This document shows, piece by piece, positions 25,906 through 35,563 of a stretch of 64,000 bases of DNA. Origin of the DNA: an uncultured Corynebacterium sp. (lineage in GTDB: Bacteria > Actinomycetota > Actinomycetes > Mycobacteriales > Mycobacteriaceae); NCBI GenBank assembly GCA_943914355.1, contig CALUBS010000004.1:1-64000 (forward strand), written 5' to 3'. The translations under genes and the position numbers were made by a program. Position 1 is the first letter of the stretch, and every line of letters starts with the position of its first letter. A model generated the notes under the pieces. That model ran no database searches, was not told the DNA's origin, and worked only from the letters and a program-made list of their open reading frames with translations.

Positions 25906-26541
25906 GTGAAATTCCGCAAATTTGGTGCCGCGTGCCTCGCATTGAGCGCGGCGGCCGCCCTGTCCGCCTGCTCTTCTGATGACGAGCAAGAAGATACCAC
26001 CAAGAACAGCGAATCCAGCGAATCCGCGTCCGCCGACGGCGATTCCGCGGCCCCCGCGCTGCCGTCCGCCGCTGACTTGAACGCTATCCTGGCAAAGGCC
26101 ACGGATCCGGCGGCATCGCAGGAAGAAAAGACCGCCACGGTGGAAGGCGGCGAATCCGCCCCAGAGATCTTTGACACCATGGCGCGCTCCAAGGAAGAAT
26201 CCGGCGCGGAATTTGCGGTCGTGGATCCCGTCCTGCCCGGCTATGACCCGCAATCCGTGCTGACCACGGTGAATTTCACCACCGCAGATGGCCAGGAGCA
26301 GACCGCGGACCAGGTGGAATTCATTTATCAGGATGGCACCTGGAAGCTGTCGAAGACCTGGGCCTGCACGCTGATTCAAAACACGGTGCCGCCTGAGCAG
26401 GTTCCGGAGATGTGTGCCGATACCGGTGCGGGCGCGCTGCCTGCCGATGAAGGCGACGCTGCCCCTGCCCAGGGCGATGCCCCCGCAGCCGGCGCAGAGC
26501 AGGCGCCTGCCGAGGCCCCCGTAGAGGCTCCCGCCGAGTAA
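25906..26541 (+). CDS. Lipoprotein with MTB12-like domain
   Basis: The 211-residue protein has a lipoprotein signal peptide with lipobox LSAC (Cys24). An acidic Ser-rich linker (25-50) is followed by a folded domain (about 52-165). That domain resembles the low-molecular-weight antigen MTB12 family: LPSAADLNAILAKATDP, YDPQSVLTTVNFT and GTWKLSKTWACTLI. The tail is Ala/Glu/Pro-rich. The GTG start is supported by GAGGAGTGAGA directly upstream. MTB12 itself is a secreted mycobacterial antigen with no defined reaction. The family link is from memory of motifs, so moderate. Confidence 0.75.
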   Translation: MKFRKFGAACLALSAAAALSACSSDDEQEDTTKNSESSESASADGDSAAPALPSAADLNAILAKATDPAASQEEKTATVEGGESAPEIFDTMARSKEESGAEFAVVDPVLPGYDPQSVLTTVNFTTADGQEQTADQVEFIYQDGTWKLSKTWACTLIQNTVPPEQVPEMCADTGAGALPADEGDAAPAQGDAPAAGAEQAPAEAPVEAPAE

Positions 26542-26547
26542 ATCCTG

Positions 26548-27513
26548 TTACTCAGAAAACGCCAGCTCCGTCAGGCTTGATTGCACCACGCGCAGGTCTG
26601 AATCGGCGGTGCCGTAGGTTACCTTCGTATCGAAGGACACGTCACCGCCCACGGGGAGCGGCTTGGTCAGATCCACCGTGACGTTGCCCGAGGAATTGGT
26701 AGAAGAATCCAGCACGTCGAGTTCCTTATCCTCCAACTCCGTGCCCGCGGCCTGACCTTCGAAGGATAAAGCGCCCAGGGTGGGGCGTTGTTCCACCTCG
26801 ACGGATAGCGTGACGCGGTCACCATCGATGGACGTGACCGTATAGCGGGTCGTCTGCAAGAGCGTGGATTCCCCCGTGACGCGCGAATCCACCGTCCACG
26901 TCGCGCCGGTGCCCACCTCTTCCTCTGGGAAGACGATGGGCAGCGCGGTCAGCTTCATGATCGCTTGTTCGACGGTGCCGCGCGCCTCATCGCTCGCGTC
27001 CTGCGGGGCGGCCAAGCGCAGGGAATTCATCTGGCCATTATCTTGACCGCGCCAGCCGAATTGGAACCCAGACGCAGAAGAGATATCAGTATCGCCGGAG
27101 TATTCCGGATCCCCTGCGGTGACAAACGCGTTGCGCGAGGCCGGCAATTGATCCTCGACGTCCTCGGTGGCTTTATCTACGGACGCCGAAAGCGGCAGGG
27201 TAGTGGTCGCCTTATCTACGTCCGCGGCCTGGAAATCAGCGGCGGCGGATTTATTCAGCAAGTCCTGCGAAAATCCCTCCGTGGCGCGGTACGTTACCTC
27301 CTGCGAGGAGTCGATGTCGTGATATTCCAGCAGTTTCTTCTCACCAGTTCCGGCATCTTCGACGGTCAGGCGCGGGGCATCGATAGTCAGGCCGACCGGC
27401 TGCTCCACTGCAGGGCCGGGGGTCTCATAAGAACAGGCGCTTAGCGCTACGGCGACGGCGGAAAGGGCTGTAAAAACTTTGACTCGAAACACCCTTACCA
27501 AAATACCGGACAC
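26548..27513 (-). CDS. Lipoprotein, function unknown
   Basis: The 321-residue product has a signal peptide with lipobox LSAC (about residue 27). The remainder is a predicted beta-rich extracytoplasmic domain without a motif I recognise. The GTG at 27513 is the longest start. A second GTG at 27492 would also leave a usable signal peptide. It is divergent from lspA, the lipoprotein signal peptidase gene, with only about 20 bases between the starts, so their promoters overlap. It ends six bases from the oppositely oriented MTB12-like lipoprotein gene. Confidence 0.75.
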   Translation of the reverse strand: MSGILVRVFRVKVFTALSAVAVALSACSYETPGPAVEQPVGLTIDAPRLTVEDAGTGEKKLLEYHDIDSSQEVTYRATEGFSQDLLNKSAAADFQAADVDKATTTLPLSASVDKATEDVEDQLPASRNAFVTAGDPEYSGDTDISSASGFQFGWRGQDNGQMNSLRLAAPQDASDEARGTVEQAIMKLTALPIVFPEEEVGTGATWTVDSRVTGESTLLQTTRYTVTSIDGDRVTLSVEVEQRPTLGALSFEGQAAGTELEDKELDVLDSSTNSSGNVTVDLTKPLPVGGDVSFDTKVTYGTADSDLRVVQSSLTELAFSE

Positions 27514-27520
27514 TCCGGAT

Positions 27521-27526
27521 TAGAAT
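27521..27526 (+). promoter_or_regulatory. -10 box TAGAAT of lspA
   Basis: TAGAAT overlaps the first two bases of an ATG at 27525 and ends seven bases before the GTG at 27534. This fits a leaderless transcript beginning at the GTG and argues against the ATG starts at 27525 and 27528. Confidence 0.55.
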
Positions 27527-27533
27527 GATGTGG

Positions 27534-28025
27534 GTGAGCCAAAAACGAAGGAGTAAGACAGGTCTTATCGCCGCGGTGGTCATCGCCGTGGCGGTTGTGG
27601 ATCAAGCCGTAAAACAACTCATGCTTACCGTCCTGACGGAGGGCGAGCCGCATTATGTCATCGGGGACTGGTTCAGGTTTAACCTGCTCTTTAACCCCGG
27701 CGCGGCGTTTTCCATCGGTGGCGAGGGATCGACCTGGCTATTTACCACCATTCAATTGGCGTTCGTCTTAGGCGTTGCCATCGCCGCCCCGCGCATCCAC
27801 AATACGGGCCAAGCGCTGGGGCTGGCGCTCATTGCCGGTGGGGCATTGGGCAATTTTGCAGACCGCATCTTCCGCGACCCAGGCTTTTGGTTCGGTCACG
27901 TTGTGGACTATATCTCGGTCGGCTCGTTCGCGGTCTTTAATATCGCAGATGCGGCCATTACCTGCGGCGTCGTCATCTTCATCGGCGCCATGCTAATTGC
28001 GGAACGGAGGGCGGAAAATGAATAG
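27534..28025 (+). CDS. lspA: LspA, lipoprotein signal peptidase (signal peptidase II)
   Basis: This membrane aspartyl protease cleaves prolipoproteins after lipid addition by Lgt, which is also encoded in this window. About 163 residues with four membrane segments. The family motifs are [22 protein letters not shown] with one catalytic Asp, and [21 protein letters not shown] with the second. The start at GTG 27534 follows from the -10 box. The longer ATG starts add three residues. It overlaps the downstream pseudouridine synthase by eight bases. Confidence 0.93.
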   Translation: MSQKRRSKTGLIAAVVIAVAVVDQAVKQLMLTVLTEGEPHYVIGDWFRFNLLFNPGAAFSIGGEGSTWLFTTIQLAFVLGVAIAAPRIHNTGQALGLALIAGGALGNFADRIFRDPGFWFGHVVDYISVGSFAVFNIADAAITCGVVIFIGAMLIAERRAENE

Positions 28026-28944
28026 GCAATTGCGCAGTTTTCCCATTCCAGAAGGCTTGGAGGGCATGCGTGCCGATGCCGCGCTTGCCAAGCTCCTAGG
28101 CCTCTCCCGCTCGGCCACTGCCCAGCTGTGCGCCGAGGGCGGGGTCACCGTGGATTCGCAGGAGCTGGGTAAATCCGAACGCCTTGCTTCTGGCCAGGTG
28201 GTCTCGGTCCTGCTCCCAGAGCCGGAAAAGCCCTTGCTGCCGCGCGAGGAGCTGGTGGAGGGCATGGACGTTTTATATAGCGATGCCGATATCATCTGCG
28301 TGCACAAACCCGTGGGCGTCGCCGCGCACCCGAGCGTGGGCTGGGATGGGCCGACGGTCATCGGTGGGCTGCGCGCGGCAGGGTATAACGTGGCCTCGCT
28401 TGGCCCCACCGAGCGACAGGGCATCGTCCACCGCCTGGATGTGGGCACCTCCGGGGTCATGGTGGTGGCTTCCTCAGGGCGCGCCTACTCGGCGCTCAAG
28501 CAGGCATTTAAGTCCCGCACCGTGAAAAAGACCTATCACGCGGTGGTCCAGGGCCTGCCCGATCCGATCGAAGGCACCATCGATGCTCCCATCGGCAGGC
28601 ACCCGAAATCGGGCTGGAAATTCGCCGTGCTGGATGATGGCAAAGCCGCGGTAACCCACTACCGCCTCATCGAGGCCTTTCGCGAGGCCAGCCTCATCGA
28701 GGTGCACTTGGAAACCGGCCGCACCCACCAGATCCGCGTCCACATGTCCGCCACCGGGCATCCCTGCGTCGGCGATCCCATGTACGGCTCGAATCCGCAG
28801 CTTTCTGCCCGCCTGGGCTTGGAGCGCCAGTGGCTGCATGCGGTGCAGCTGGGCTTTACCCACCCCGGCACCGGGAAGTGGTTTGAGGCCCGCGCGCCCT
28901 ATCCCGATGACCTGCAGCATGCCCTGGAGCGACTGCAGGGATGA
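28018..28944 (+). CDS. RluA/RluD family 23S rRNA pseudouridine synthase
   Basis: The enzyme isomerises uridine in RNA. The 308-residue protein has an N-terminal S4 domain (about 15-75), then the catalytic domain with [17 protein letters not shown] near residue 140, which holds the catalytic Asp. [11 protein letters not shown] lies near 238. The ATG at 28018 sits within the lspA end and follows GGAGGGCGGAA. An earlier start at 27997 is less likely. The lspA-rluD pair is a common bacterial arrangement. The exact uridine target is unknown. Confidence 0.93.
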   Translation: MNRQLRSFPIPEGLEGMRADAALAKLLGLSRSATAQLCAEGGVTVDSQELGKSERLASGQVVSVLLPEPEKPLLPREELVEGMDVLYSDADIICVHKPVGVAAHPSVGWDGPTVIGGLRAAGYNVASLGPTERQGIVHRLDVGTSGVMVVASSGRAYSALKQAFKSRTVKKTYHAVVQGLPDPIEGTIDAPIGRHPKSGWKFAVLDDGKAAVTHYRLIEAFREASLIEVHLETGRTHQIRVHMSATGHPCVGDPMYGSNPQLSARLGLERQWLHAVQLGFTHPGTGKWFEARAPYPDDLQHALERLQG

Positions 28945-29480
28945 GAAAGTTTTATTGGCGGCGCCGCCTAGCGGCACTGGTGCTGGTGCTGGTGGCGGGC
29001 GTGGTGGCTCTGGTGCTTTTTGGCACGCTGGGCACGCAGGCATCCACGCGCGTGCAAGGCGACCAGCTGGGCCCGGACAGGGAATCGCGCGCGGAGTATA
29101 TTGAGCGCGTTAATTCCATGGACATCGATCCGGATGCCGCCACGTATGCACTGGTCACCTTCGATACCGAGCTGCCCCCTGTCGCCGTCGCCGCCGCGCT
29201 GACTGATATTCCGCGCATGGACGCCATCCTGATGGGCTCGACCGCGCCTATCGCGGTGCCGGAGCCCGTCGCCGGCGAGGATCGCGCCGCGGTGATTAAC
29301 CGCACCTTCGACCGCATAGGTGCGTCCTACGGCCAGCGCCCCAGCGCGGTCAGCGCCGCCGTGGTGTGGGGCACGGGCACCCAGCTTGCCGATGTCGCCT
29401 CCCTCCCCGCCGTCGCCGCCATCGAGCCCGCGCCTGCCGATGCCGCCTGGGGTAGCTTCGCCGTGCGCCCACCCAGCTAA
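28941..29480 (+). CDS. Membrane-anchored protein, function unknown
   Basis: The 179-residue product has one N-terminal membrane span (about 11-29) preceded by a basic patch, RKFYWRRR, which predicts an outside C-terminal domain. That domain (about 35-179) is Ala/Pro-rich with no motif recognised. Its ATG overlaps the pseudouridine synthase TGA (ATGA), so it is co-translated with lspA and the synthase. It may be a corynebacterial conserved protein. No function is proposed. Confidence 0.75.
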   Translation: MRKFYWRRRLAALVLVLVAGVVALVLFGTLGTQASTRVQGDQLGPDRESRAEYIERVNSMDIDPDAATYALVTFDTELPPVAVAAALTDIPRMDAILMGSTAPIAVPEPVAGEDRAAVINRTFDRIGASYGQRPSAVSAAVVWGTGTQLADVASLPAVAAIEPAPADAAWGSFAVRPPS

Positions 29481-29540
29481 ATTTGCCATCCTGAACGCTT
29501 CGCCGCGCGGGGTGTGGGGTGGCGGCTTAGCATCGGGGAC

Positions 29541-30563
29541 ATGGAACACATTCGGGCATATATTGCGGCTTTAAACTCGGCGATGGATATCCTCGCCGAG
29601 GCCGCCGATATGCCCGCCTCCGAGCTGACCGCCGCCGGCATGCCGGATGTTGCCGCCGCGTCGATAGCCCACCTTGCCCAGATTTATTTCGGGCCGACCA
29701 GCTTTACGCGCCGCCAGCGCCGGGCGGTCGAGGGAGCGCGGCGCAATGGGCATTCGCTGCCGACGTTGGAGGTCATCGAAAAGCACGCCCGCCGCGCGCC
29801 CACCCAAGCTCGGGCCTGGGCCCTGCGCGCGGAGCTTACCCAGGTATCCGCCGATACCCAGGCGATGGACAAGCTCGCCCGCAAGAAGGTGCGCGCGCTG
29901 CGCCCGCCGCGCGAGCCTAAACCAGGGGTGAGGCTGCGCCGCCGCGCCGCGGGCAAACCATGGACGCTGACGATTACAGGTAGCTCCAGCCTCGTCGCGG
30001 AGCTGCATAACCAAGCAGGCACGCTTGCCGATGTCGCCGCCCTCTTCCACTCCGGCGCCTCCACCTCCACCGTGCGCACCAACGTGGTAATCCCGCTGGA
30101 TAAGTTGAGCGCCATCGCGCAGGGCGATAAAGACGTCACGGTCACCATGACCAACGGAGCGCAAATTAGCGGCGCCGAGCTGGCCCAGCGCGCAATGGAG
30201 GAGGAAGGCTTTATCACTCTTCTCCACCCCGTGGAGGGGCCAGTGAACCTGTACCGCATGCGGCGCGGGGCAACGTGGAAGCAATTTATGATGGCCGCCG
30301 CCGAAAACCCCGTCTGCCCGGCGCGCGGGTGCCACCGCCCAGCCGATGAGTGCCAAGTCCACCACATCTATAGCTGGGCCGGCGGCGGGTGGACCAATGC
30401 CAAGAACCTCACCGTCGCGTGCCCGCATCACAACGGCCGCAATGACGACGACCGCGCCGCCCGCCCCCGCAATGGCCGCTTCGAACGCGTGCACGGCGGC
30501 GTGCGGTGGATTAAACCCTGGCAGCCGCCACCGCCGGACCTCGTCGATACCGGGCCCAGTTAG
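29541..30563 (+). CDS. HNH endonuclease-domain protein, 13E12/DUF222-like family, copy 2
   Basis: The 340-residue protein aligns along its whole length with the product of 15160-16158. Shared pieces are RAV(E)GARRNGHS near residue 60, a basic linker KPGVRLRRRA, MTNGAQISGAEL, and the HNH region HRPADECQVHH, GGGWTNAKNL, C-x-HHNGRNDDD. The C-terminal tail is a short Pro-rich run. The ATG at 29541 follows GGGGAC; the longer start at 29514 lacks a better site. The function in the cell is unknown. These families often occur in many copies and can drift. Confidence 0.85.
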   Translation: MEHIRAYIAALNSAMDILAEAADMPASELTAAGMPDVAAASIAHLAQIYFGPTSFTRRQRRAVEGARRNGHSLPTLEVIEKHARRAPTQARAWALRAELTQVSADTQAMDKLARKKVRALRPPREPKPGVRLRRRAAGKPWTLTITGSSSLVAELHNQAGTLADVAALFHSGASTSTVRTNVVIPLDKLSAIAQGDKDVTVTMTNGAQISGAELAQRAMEEEGFITLLHPVEGPVNLYRMRRGATWKQFMMAAAENPVCPARGCHRPADECQVHHIYSWAGGGWTNAKNLTVACPHHNGRNDDDRAARPRNGRFERVHGGVRWIKPWQPPPPDLVDTGPS

Positions 30564-30585
30564 CTCACAACGTTGAGCCGGGCCC
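30552..30585 (+). terminator. Hairpin overlapping the HNH stop
   Basis: GGGCCC (30552-30557) and GGGCCC (30580-30585) flank GCTCA-CAACGT-TGAGC (30563-30578). There is no T-run, so termination efficiency is uncertain. Confidence 0.45.
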
Positions 30586-30640
30586 AACCCTCAGCGGCGA
30601 CTTTCCCGCCCGCGAATTCCTAAGCGCCGAGCTCATCCAC

Positions 30641-30850
30641 AGCGCATTTCTGCGTGCCGTTTTTCGCGCTGCGCACTCCTGTGCGCAGCGCCCCGTTGCC
30701 GCGCGCTTTTGCACACCCCTCTTCCACACCGCTAACTTTTGCGTGCCGTTTTCTCGCGCTGTGCACTACTGCGCGCGGCTCACGCACCGTCTTTCGCGCT
30801 GCGAATTTCTGCGCGCAGGTTTACCTGCGCCGCGCACTCTTGCGCGGCGC
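30641..30850. repeat. Degenerate tandem array of GC-rich hairpin units
   Basis: Units of about 30 to 48 bases begin near 30660, 30701, 30749, 30790 and 30820, with a partial unit before them. The shared core is roughly TTTCGCGCTGCGCACTNCTG followed by GCGC. Two units form perfect hairpins: GCGCTGCGCAC-TCCT-GTGCGCAGCGC (30666-30691) and GCGCCGCGCA-CTCT-TGCGCGGCGC (30827-30850). The last unit lies inside the end of the EamA gene. I do not recognise a named element. Confidence 0.75.
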
Positions 30851-31696
30851 GTTGTGGCGAACGCGGATGAGATCTGCAATGTAGATGCTGACTGCTACGC
30901 CGATGATGCCGAAGCCAATCCACCGGTGTGTGGAGAAGTGCTCTTGGGTGACAAAGAGTGCCCACAGCATCTGCATGATGGGGGTGAGGTATTGGAGCAT
31001 GCCGATCGTCGACAAGCGCAGCGTCTGCGCGCCCTGGGCAAAGTACAATAGCGGCAGCGCGGTAATAAGGCCGGCACTGATTAAGAGCAGCATGTGTGGC
31101 GTGCCTTCCGTGACGAAGGTGCCGTGGCCTGCCTGTTCAATCCACACGATATAGGCAATGGCAACGGGGGAGACCACCAAAGACTCTGCCGCGACCGAGA
31201 CCGCCGCCGATACCCGCACCTGTTTCTTGATGAGGCCGTAAATGCCAAACGATGCCGCCAACAACAGCGAGATATACGGCGCCTGTCCGGTAAAGAAGGT
31301 CAGATACAGCACCGCGATTGCCGCCACGGCGACTGCGGTCGCCTGCCATGGGCGCAGCTGCTCCTTTAAGAAGATCATGCCGAGCGCCACCGATACCAGA
31401 GGATTGATGAAATATCCTAAAGCGGCATCGGCTACGTGATCGGTATTAATCGCCAGCACATAGGTCCCCCAATTGACCGTGATGAATACGCCCCCGGCGG
31501 CAAGCCAGCCCCACGTGCGCTTGTCCAAGCGCACCAATTCGCGCCAGCCGCCGCTGCAGATTAAAAACGCCGTGACGATAACCGCGGTCCACAACACGCG
31601 ATGGGCGAGGATTTCCAGCGGTGTGGCCGGTAGCAGGAGCGGGAAGAACGCGGGGAAGAACCCCCACATGATGTATGCGGCGAGCGTGTAGATCAT
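30821..31696 (-). CDS. EamA/RarD family permease
   Basis: The 291-residue protein has about ten membrane segments in two EamA halves. RarD-type features include YIMWGFFPAF, HRVLWTAV, NWGTYVLAI and ALGYFINPL. The family contains exporters of metabolites, and chloramphenicol sensitivity protein RarD is one named member. The substrate here is unknown. The basic C terminus RKSARRR is encoded within the last unit of the hairpin repeat array. It is divergent from dnaE with 45 bases between the starts. Confidence 0.88.
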   Translation of the reverse strand: MIYTLAAYIMWGFFPAFFPLLLPATPLEILAHRVLWTAVIVTAFLICSGGWRELVRLDKRTWGWLAAGGVFITVNWGTYVLAINTDHVADAALGYFINPLVSVALGMIFLKEQLRPWQATAVAVAAIAVLYLTFFTGQAPYISLLLAASFGIYGLIKKQVRVSAAVSVAAESLVVSPVAIAYIVWIEQAGHGTFVTEGTPHMLLLISAGLITALPLLYFAQGAQTLRLSTIGMLQYLTPIMQMLWALFVTQEHFSTHRWIGFGIIGVAVSIYIADLIRVRHNAPRKSARRR

Positions 31697-31729
31697 CCCC
31701 GCATAATATCGTCATCTTGACCGCCCCGC

Positions 31730-31735
31730 TAAGAT
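31730..31735 (+). promoter_or_regulatory. -10 box TAAGAT of dnaE
   Basis: TAAGAT ends six bases before the dnaE ATG, with no ribosome site between, which implies a leaderless transcript. Confidence 0.5.
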
Positions 31736-31741
31736 GACCGC

Positions 31742-34700
31742 ATGGCCAAAAATTCCTCCTTCGTCCACCTGCATAACCATACCGAGTTCTCCATGCTGGA
31801 CGGCATGGCCAAGGTCGATATGTTGGCTGATGAGGTGGTCAAGCAAAACATGCCCGCCGTGGGCATGACAGACCATGGCAATATGTACGGATCCGATGCC
31901 TTTTACAAGCGCATGACCAGCGCCGGGGTGAAACCCATCATCGGCATCGAGGCCTACATGGCCCCTGAATCGCGCTTTAATAAAAAACGCGTGTTGTGGG
32001 GCACTCCGGATCAAAAGCGCGATGATGTCTCCGCCTCGGGCGCGTATTTGCACCAGACGATGATCGCGGAAAACGCGACCGGTCTGCGCAACCTGTTCAC
32101 GCTGTCCTCGCTCGCCTCCTACGAAGGACAGCTGGGCAAGTGGCCGCGCATGGATGCAGAGCTCATTGCTGAGCATGCCGATGGCATCATCGCTACCACC
32201 GGCTGCCCATCCGGCGATGTGCAGACCCGCCTGCGCCTCGGTCAATTCAACGAGGCCCTCGAGGCCGCGGCCATGTGGCAAGACATCTATGGCAAGGACA
32301 ACTTCTTCTTGGAGTTGATGGACCATGGGCTGGACATCGAAAAGCGCACGCGCGATGGGCTGCTCGAAATCGGCCGCAAGCTCGACCTGCCGCCGCTGGT
32401 AACCAACGACTGCCACTACGTGCTGGAATCCCAGGCGGCGGCGCACGAGGCCATGCTGTGCGTGCAGACCGGTAAGACGTTCATGGACCCAGACCGCTTC
32501 AAGTTCGGCGGTACCGGCTACTACATCAAGTCCGCCGCGCAGATGCGCGATACCTGGGACGACCTGATTCCGGATGGCTGCGACAACACCCTGTGGATTG
32601 CCGAGCGCGTGCAGGACTACAGCGAGGTGTGGGAGGAACACACCCACGACCGCATGCCCATTGCCGATGTCCCCGAGGGCCACACGCCCACCTCCTGGCT
32701 GACCCACGAGGTGATGGAGGGGCTGCAGCGGCGGTTCCCCGGGCGCGAGGTGCCGGAGGACTACATTGAGCGCGCCAAGTACGAGATCTCCGTGATTGAG
32801 ATGAAGGGCTACCCGTCCTACTTCCTCATCGTGGCGGAGCTTATTAAGTACGCGCGTTCTGTAGGCATCCGTGTGGGGCCCGGCCGTGGTTCTGCGGCGG
32901 GCGCGCTCGTGGCCTACGCGCTGACCATTACCAATATTGATCCGCTGGAACACGACCTGCTCTTCGAGCGCTTTTTGAACCCCGAGCGCCCGTCCGCCCC
33001 CGATATCGATATCGACTTCGACGATCGCCGCCGCGGCGAGATGATTACCTACGCCGCCGAGCGCTGGGGAGAGGATAAGGTAGCCCAGGTCATTACCTTC
33101 GGCACGGTGAAAACCAAGCAGGCCATTAAGGACTCCGCCAAGGTGCACTTTGGCCAGCCCGGCTTCCAGATGGCTGACCGCATCAATGGTGCGCTGCCGC
33201 CGGCGATTATGGCGAAGGATATCCCGCTGCGGGGCATTACTGACCCCGACCACGAGCGCTATTCCGAGGCCGCCGAGGTCCGCCAGATGGTGGAAACCGA
33301 CCCGGATGTGAAAAAGATTTATGACACCGCGCGCGGTTTGGAAGGCGTCGTCCGCCAGGCCGGCGTGCACGCCTGTGCGGTGATTATGGCCTCCGTGCGG
33401 TTGATGGACCACATCCCGATGTGGAAGCGGCCTGCCGATGGCGCCTATATCACCGGCTGGGATTATCCCGCCTGCGAGGCCATTGGCCTGCTGAAGATGG
33501 ACTTTTTGGGCCTGCGCAACCTCACCGTTATTGGTGATGCCATCGAAAACATCAAGCGCAACCGCGGCGAGGAAGTGCAACTCGAGCAGCTGCATGCCGA
33601 TGACCCCAAGGTCTCCAAGGTCTATGACCTGCTCTCGCGCGGGGATACCTTGGGCGTGTTCCAGCTGGACTCCGGCGGTATGCAGGAGCTGCTCAAGCGC
33701 ATGAAGCCTACCGGCTTCAAAGACATCGTGGCCTCCTTGGCCCTGTACCGCCCCGGCCCGATGGGCGTGAATGCTCACTGGGATTACGCCGACCGCAAGA
33801 ACGGGCGTAAGGAAATCACCCCGATTCACCCTGAGCTTGAAGAGCCGCTGAAGGAAATCCTGGATGAGACGTATGGTCTCATCGTCTACCAGGAGCAGAT
33901 CATGCGTATCTCGCAGAAGGTGGCGAACTACACCGCCGGCGAGGCAGACGGCTTCCGTAAGGCGATGGGTAAGAAAAAGCCCGAGGTCCTAGCCCAGCAA
34001 TACGATAAATTTTGGGGCGGCATGCAAGAAAATGGCTACTCCAAATCCGCCATGGATGCCCTGTGGGGGACCATCGAGCCCTTCGCGTCGTACGCGTTTA
34101 ACAAGTCCCACGCCGCGGGCTACGGGTTGGTCTCGTTCTGGACGGCCTACCTCAAGGCCTACTACGCACCGGAATACATGGCAGCGCTGTTGACCTCTGT
34201 GGGCGATAAGAAGGATAAGTCCGCCATCTACCTGTCGGATTGCCGCCACTTGGGCATTAACGTTTTGCCGCCCTCGGTCAATGAATCCGAAGAGGACTTC
34301 CAGGCTGTGGGCGAGGATATTCGCTTCGGCATGGGCGCTATCCGCAATGTGGGCTCGGAAGTCGTCGAATCCATCATTGCTTCGCGCAAAACAAAGGGGG
34401 CGTTTACGTCCTTTAGTGATTACCTTGACAAGATCGATTTGGCAGCGTGTTCCAAACGCGTGACCGAGGCGCTGATTAAGGCCGGTGCCTTTGATGATTT
34501 CCAGCAGCCGCGCAAGGGCCTCATGCTTATTCACGAGGACGCCGTCGATGCAGTGCAAACCACCAAGAAGGCGGCCGATAAGGGGCAATTCGACCTCTTT
34601 GCCGGCTTCGGCGGTGGTGACGATGCCTCCTCGGAGGGCGCCTTTGCCATTGATGTGCCGGACGATTCATGGGATCGCAAGCACGAGTTGGCGCTAGAAC

Positions 34701-35314
34701 GAGAGATGCTGGGGCTCTACGTCTCTGGCCACCCACTCGACGGGTTCGAAGAGGCCCTGGCTGCACAGACCAATACGCCGTTGACCAAGATCCTCAACGA
34801 TGAGGTGCACAATGGGCAGGAACTCATCATCGGCGGCATCATTTCCGGTGTGGACCGCCGCTTTTCTAAGCGCGATGGTTCCCCGTGGGCGATTGTCACG
34901 GTAGAAGACCACAACGGCGCGCAGGTAGAGATCTTGGTCTTTAACAAGGTCTACTCGCTGGCAGCGCCGCATATTGTGGAAGACAACATCATCTTGGCGC
35001 GCGTGAATGTCAAGGTGCGCGATGAGCGTCGGTCGCTGTTTTGTTCCGATATTCGCGTTCCCGAGCTGGGGCCAGGCGGTGGCGCGAGCCTGCCACTGCG
35101 CCTGACCATGCGTACAGACCAGTGCACGATGGAAAATATCGCCCGACTCAAGCAGGTCTTGGTTAAAAATCACGGTGAGTCCGATGTCTACCTTGAGCTT
35201 GTCGAGGGCGACCAATCCACCACCATGGTCCTCGGTGAGCACCTCCGCGTGGAACGATCCGGCAACCTCATGGGAGACCTGAAGGCCACGATGGGCGCAG
35301 GTATTTTGGGATAG
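31742..35314 (+). CDS. dnaE: DNA polymerase III alpha subunit (DnaE1)
   Basis: This is the replicative polymerase. The 1190-residue protein has an N-terminal PHP domain ([25 protein letters not shown]) with intact metal-site histidines, which in actinobacteria serves as the proofreading exonuclease. The polymerase catalytic acids are in PDIDIDF near residue 420 and [11 protein letters not shown] near 585. Helix-hairpin-helix, OB (about 1010-1090) and C-terminal regions complete it. The length is typical. A large open frame on the other strand (31712-33829) is a shadow. Confidence 0.98.
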   Translation: MAKNSSFVHLHNHTEFSMLDGMAKVDMLADEVVKQNMPAVGMTDHGNMYGSDAFYKRMTSAGVKPIIGIEAYMAPESRFNKKRVLWGTPDQKRDDVSASGAYLHQTMIAENATGLRNLFTLSSLASYEGQLGKWPRMDAELIAEHADGIIATTGCPSGDVQTRLRLGQFNEALEAAAMWQDIYGKDNFFLELMDHGLDIEKRTRDGLLEIGRKLDLPPLVTNDCHYVLESQAAAHEAMLCVQTGKTFMDPDRFKFGGTGYYIKSAAQMRDTWDDLIPDGCDNTLWIAERVQDYSEVWEEHTHDRMPIADVPEGHTPTSWLTHEVMEGLQRRFPGREVPEDYIERAKYEISVIEMKGYPSYFLIVAELIKYARSVGIRVGPGRGSAAGALVAYALTITNIDPLEHDLLFERFLNPERPSAPDIDIDFDDRRRGEMITYAAERWGEDKVAQVITFGTVKTKQAIKDSAKVHFGQPGFQMADRINGALPPAIMAKDIPLRGITDPDHERYSEAAEVRQMVETDPDVKKIYDTARGLEGVVRQAGVHACAVIMASVRLMDHIPMWKRPADGAYITGWDYPACEAIGLLKMDFLGLRNLTVIGDAIENIKRNRGEEVQLEQLHADDPKVSKVYDLLSRGDTLGVFQLDSGGMQELLKRMKPTGFKDIVASLALYRPGPMGVNAHWDYADRKNGRKEITPIHPELEEPLKEILDETYGLIVYQEQIMRISQKVANYTAGEADGFRKAMGKKKPEVLAQQYDKFWGGMQENGYSKSAMDALWGTIEPFASYAFNKSHAAGYGLVSFWTAYLKAYYAPEYMAALLTSVGDKKDKSAIYLSDCRHLGINVLPPSVNESEEDFQAVGEDIRFGMGAIRNVGSEVVESIIASRKTKGAFTSFSDYLDKIDLAACSKRVTEALIKAGAFDDFQQPRKGLMLIHEDAVDAVQTTKKAADKGQFDLFAGFGGGDDASSEGAFAIDVPDDSWDRKHELALEREMLGLYVSGHPLDGFEEALAAQTNTPLTKILNDEVHNGQELIIGGIISGVDRRFSKRDGSPWAIVTVEDHNGAQVEILVFNKVYSLAAPHIVEDNIILARVNVKVRDERRSLFCSDIRVPELGPGGGASLPLRLTMRTDQCTMENIARLKQVLVKNHGESDVYLELVEGDQSTTMVLGEHLRVERSGNLMGDLKATMGAGILG

Positions 35315-35563
35315 AAACTCCTCCTGTACTTTTTACATACACCGTTACCGCAGTCCAGGGAAAGCAATATCGCTGCACCTGCGGTGACAGCAGAAAACGC
35401 TCGCTTCTGCCTCAGAAGTTGGCGTGCCGTCCATGGGTCGGATTTGTGAAAGCGCACAAGTTCCCGCGCGGTCACCGCTGGCAATGTAGTACAAGAGGAG
35501 CAGGCAGGCGGTGGCTGGGGAGCTGATCGCGCGCCCCAAATGCCACCGCTTTAATACCGAAAT
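35315..35563. other. Intergenic gap after dnaE
   Basis: The 249 bases lie between the converging dnaE and anchored-protein genes. No gene, clear terminator or RNA was identified. Short open frames on the minus strand lack ribosome sites and family features. Confidence 0.5.

Noticed and set aside
30654..30884. A 76-codon plus-strand frame across the hairpin repeats
   Set aside because: Its periodic peptide only reflects the DNA repeat, and it has no start signal.
31712..33829. A 705-codon minus-strand frame opposite dnaE
   Set aside because: Same shadow effect; the DnaE catalytic motifs are unbroken on the plus strand.
35345..35539. Possible gene remnant or transposase fragment behind dnaE
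   Set aside because: The short minus-strand frame shows no recognisable motif or ribosome site.
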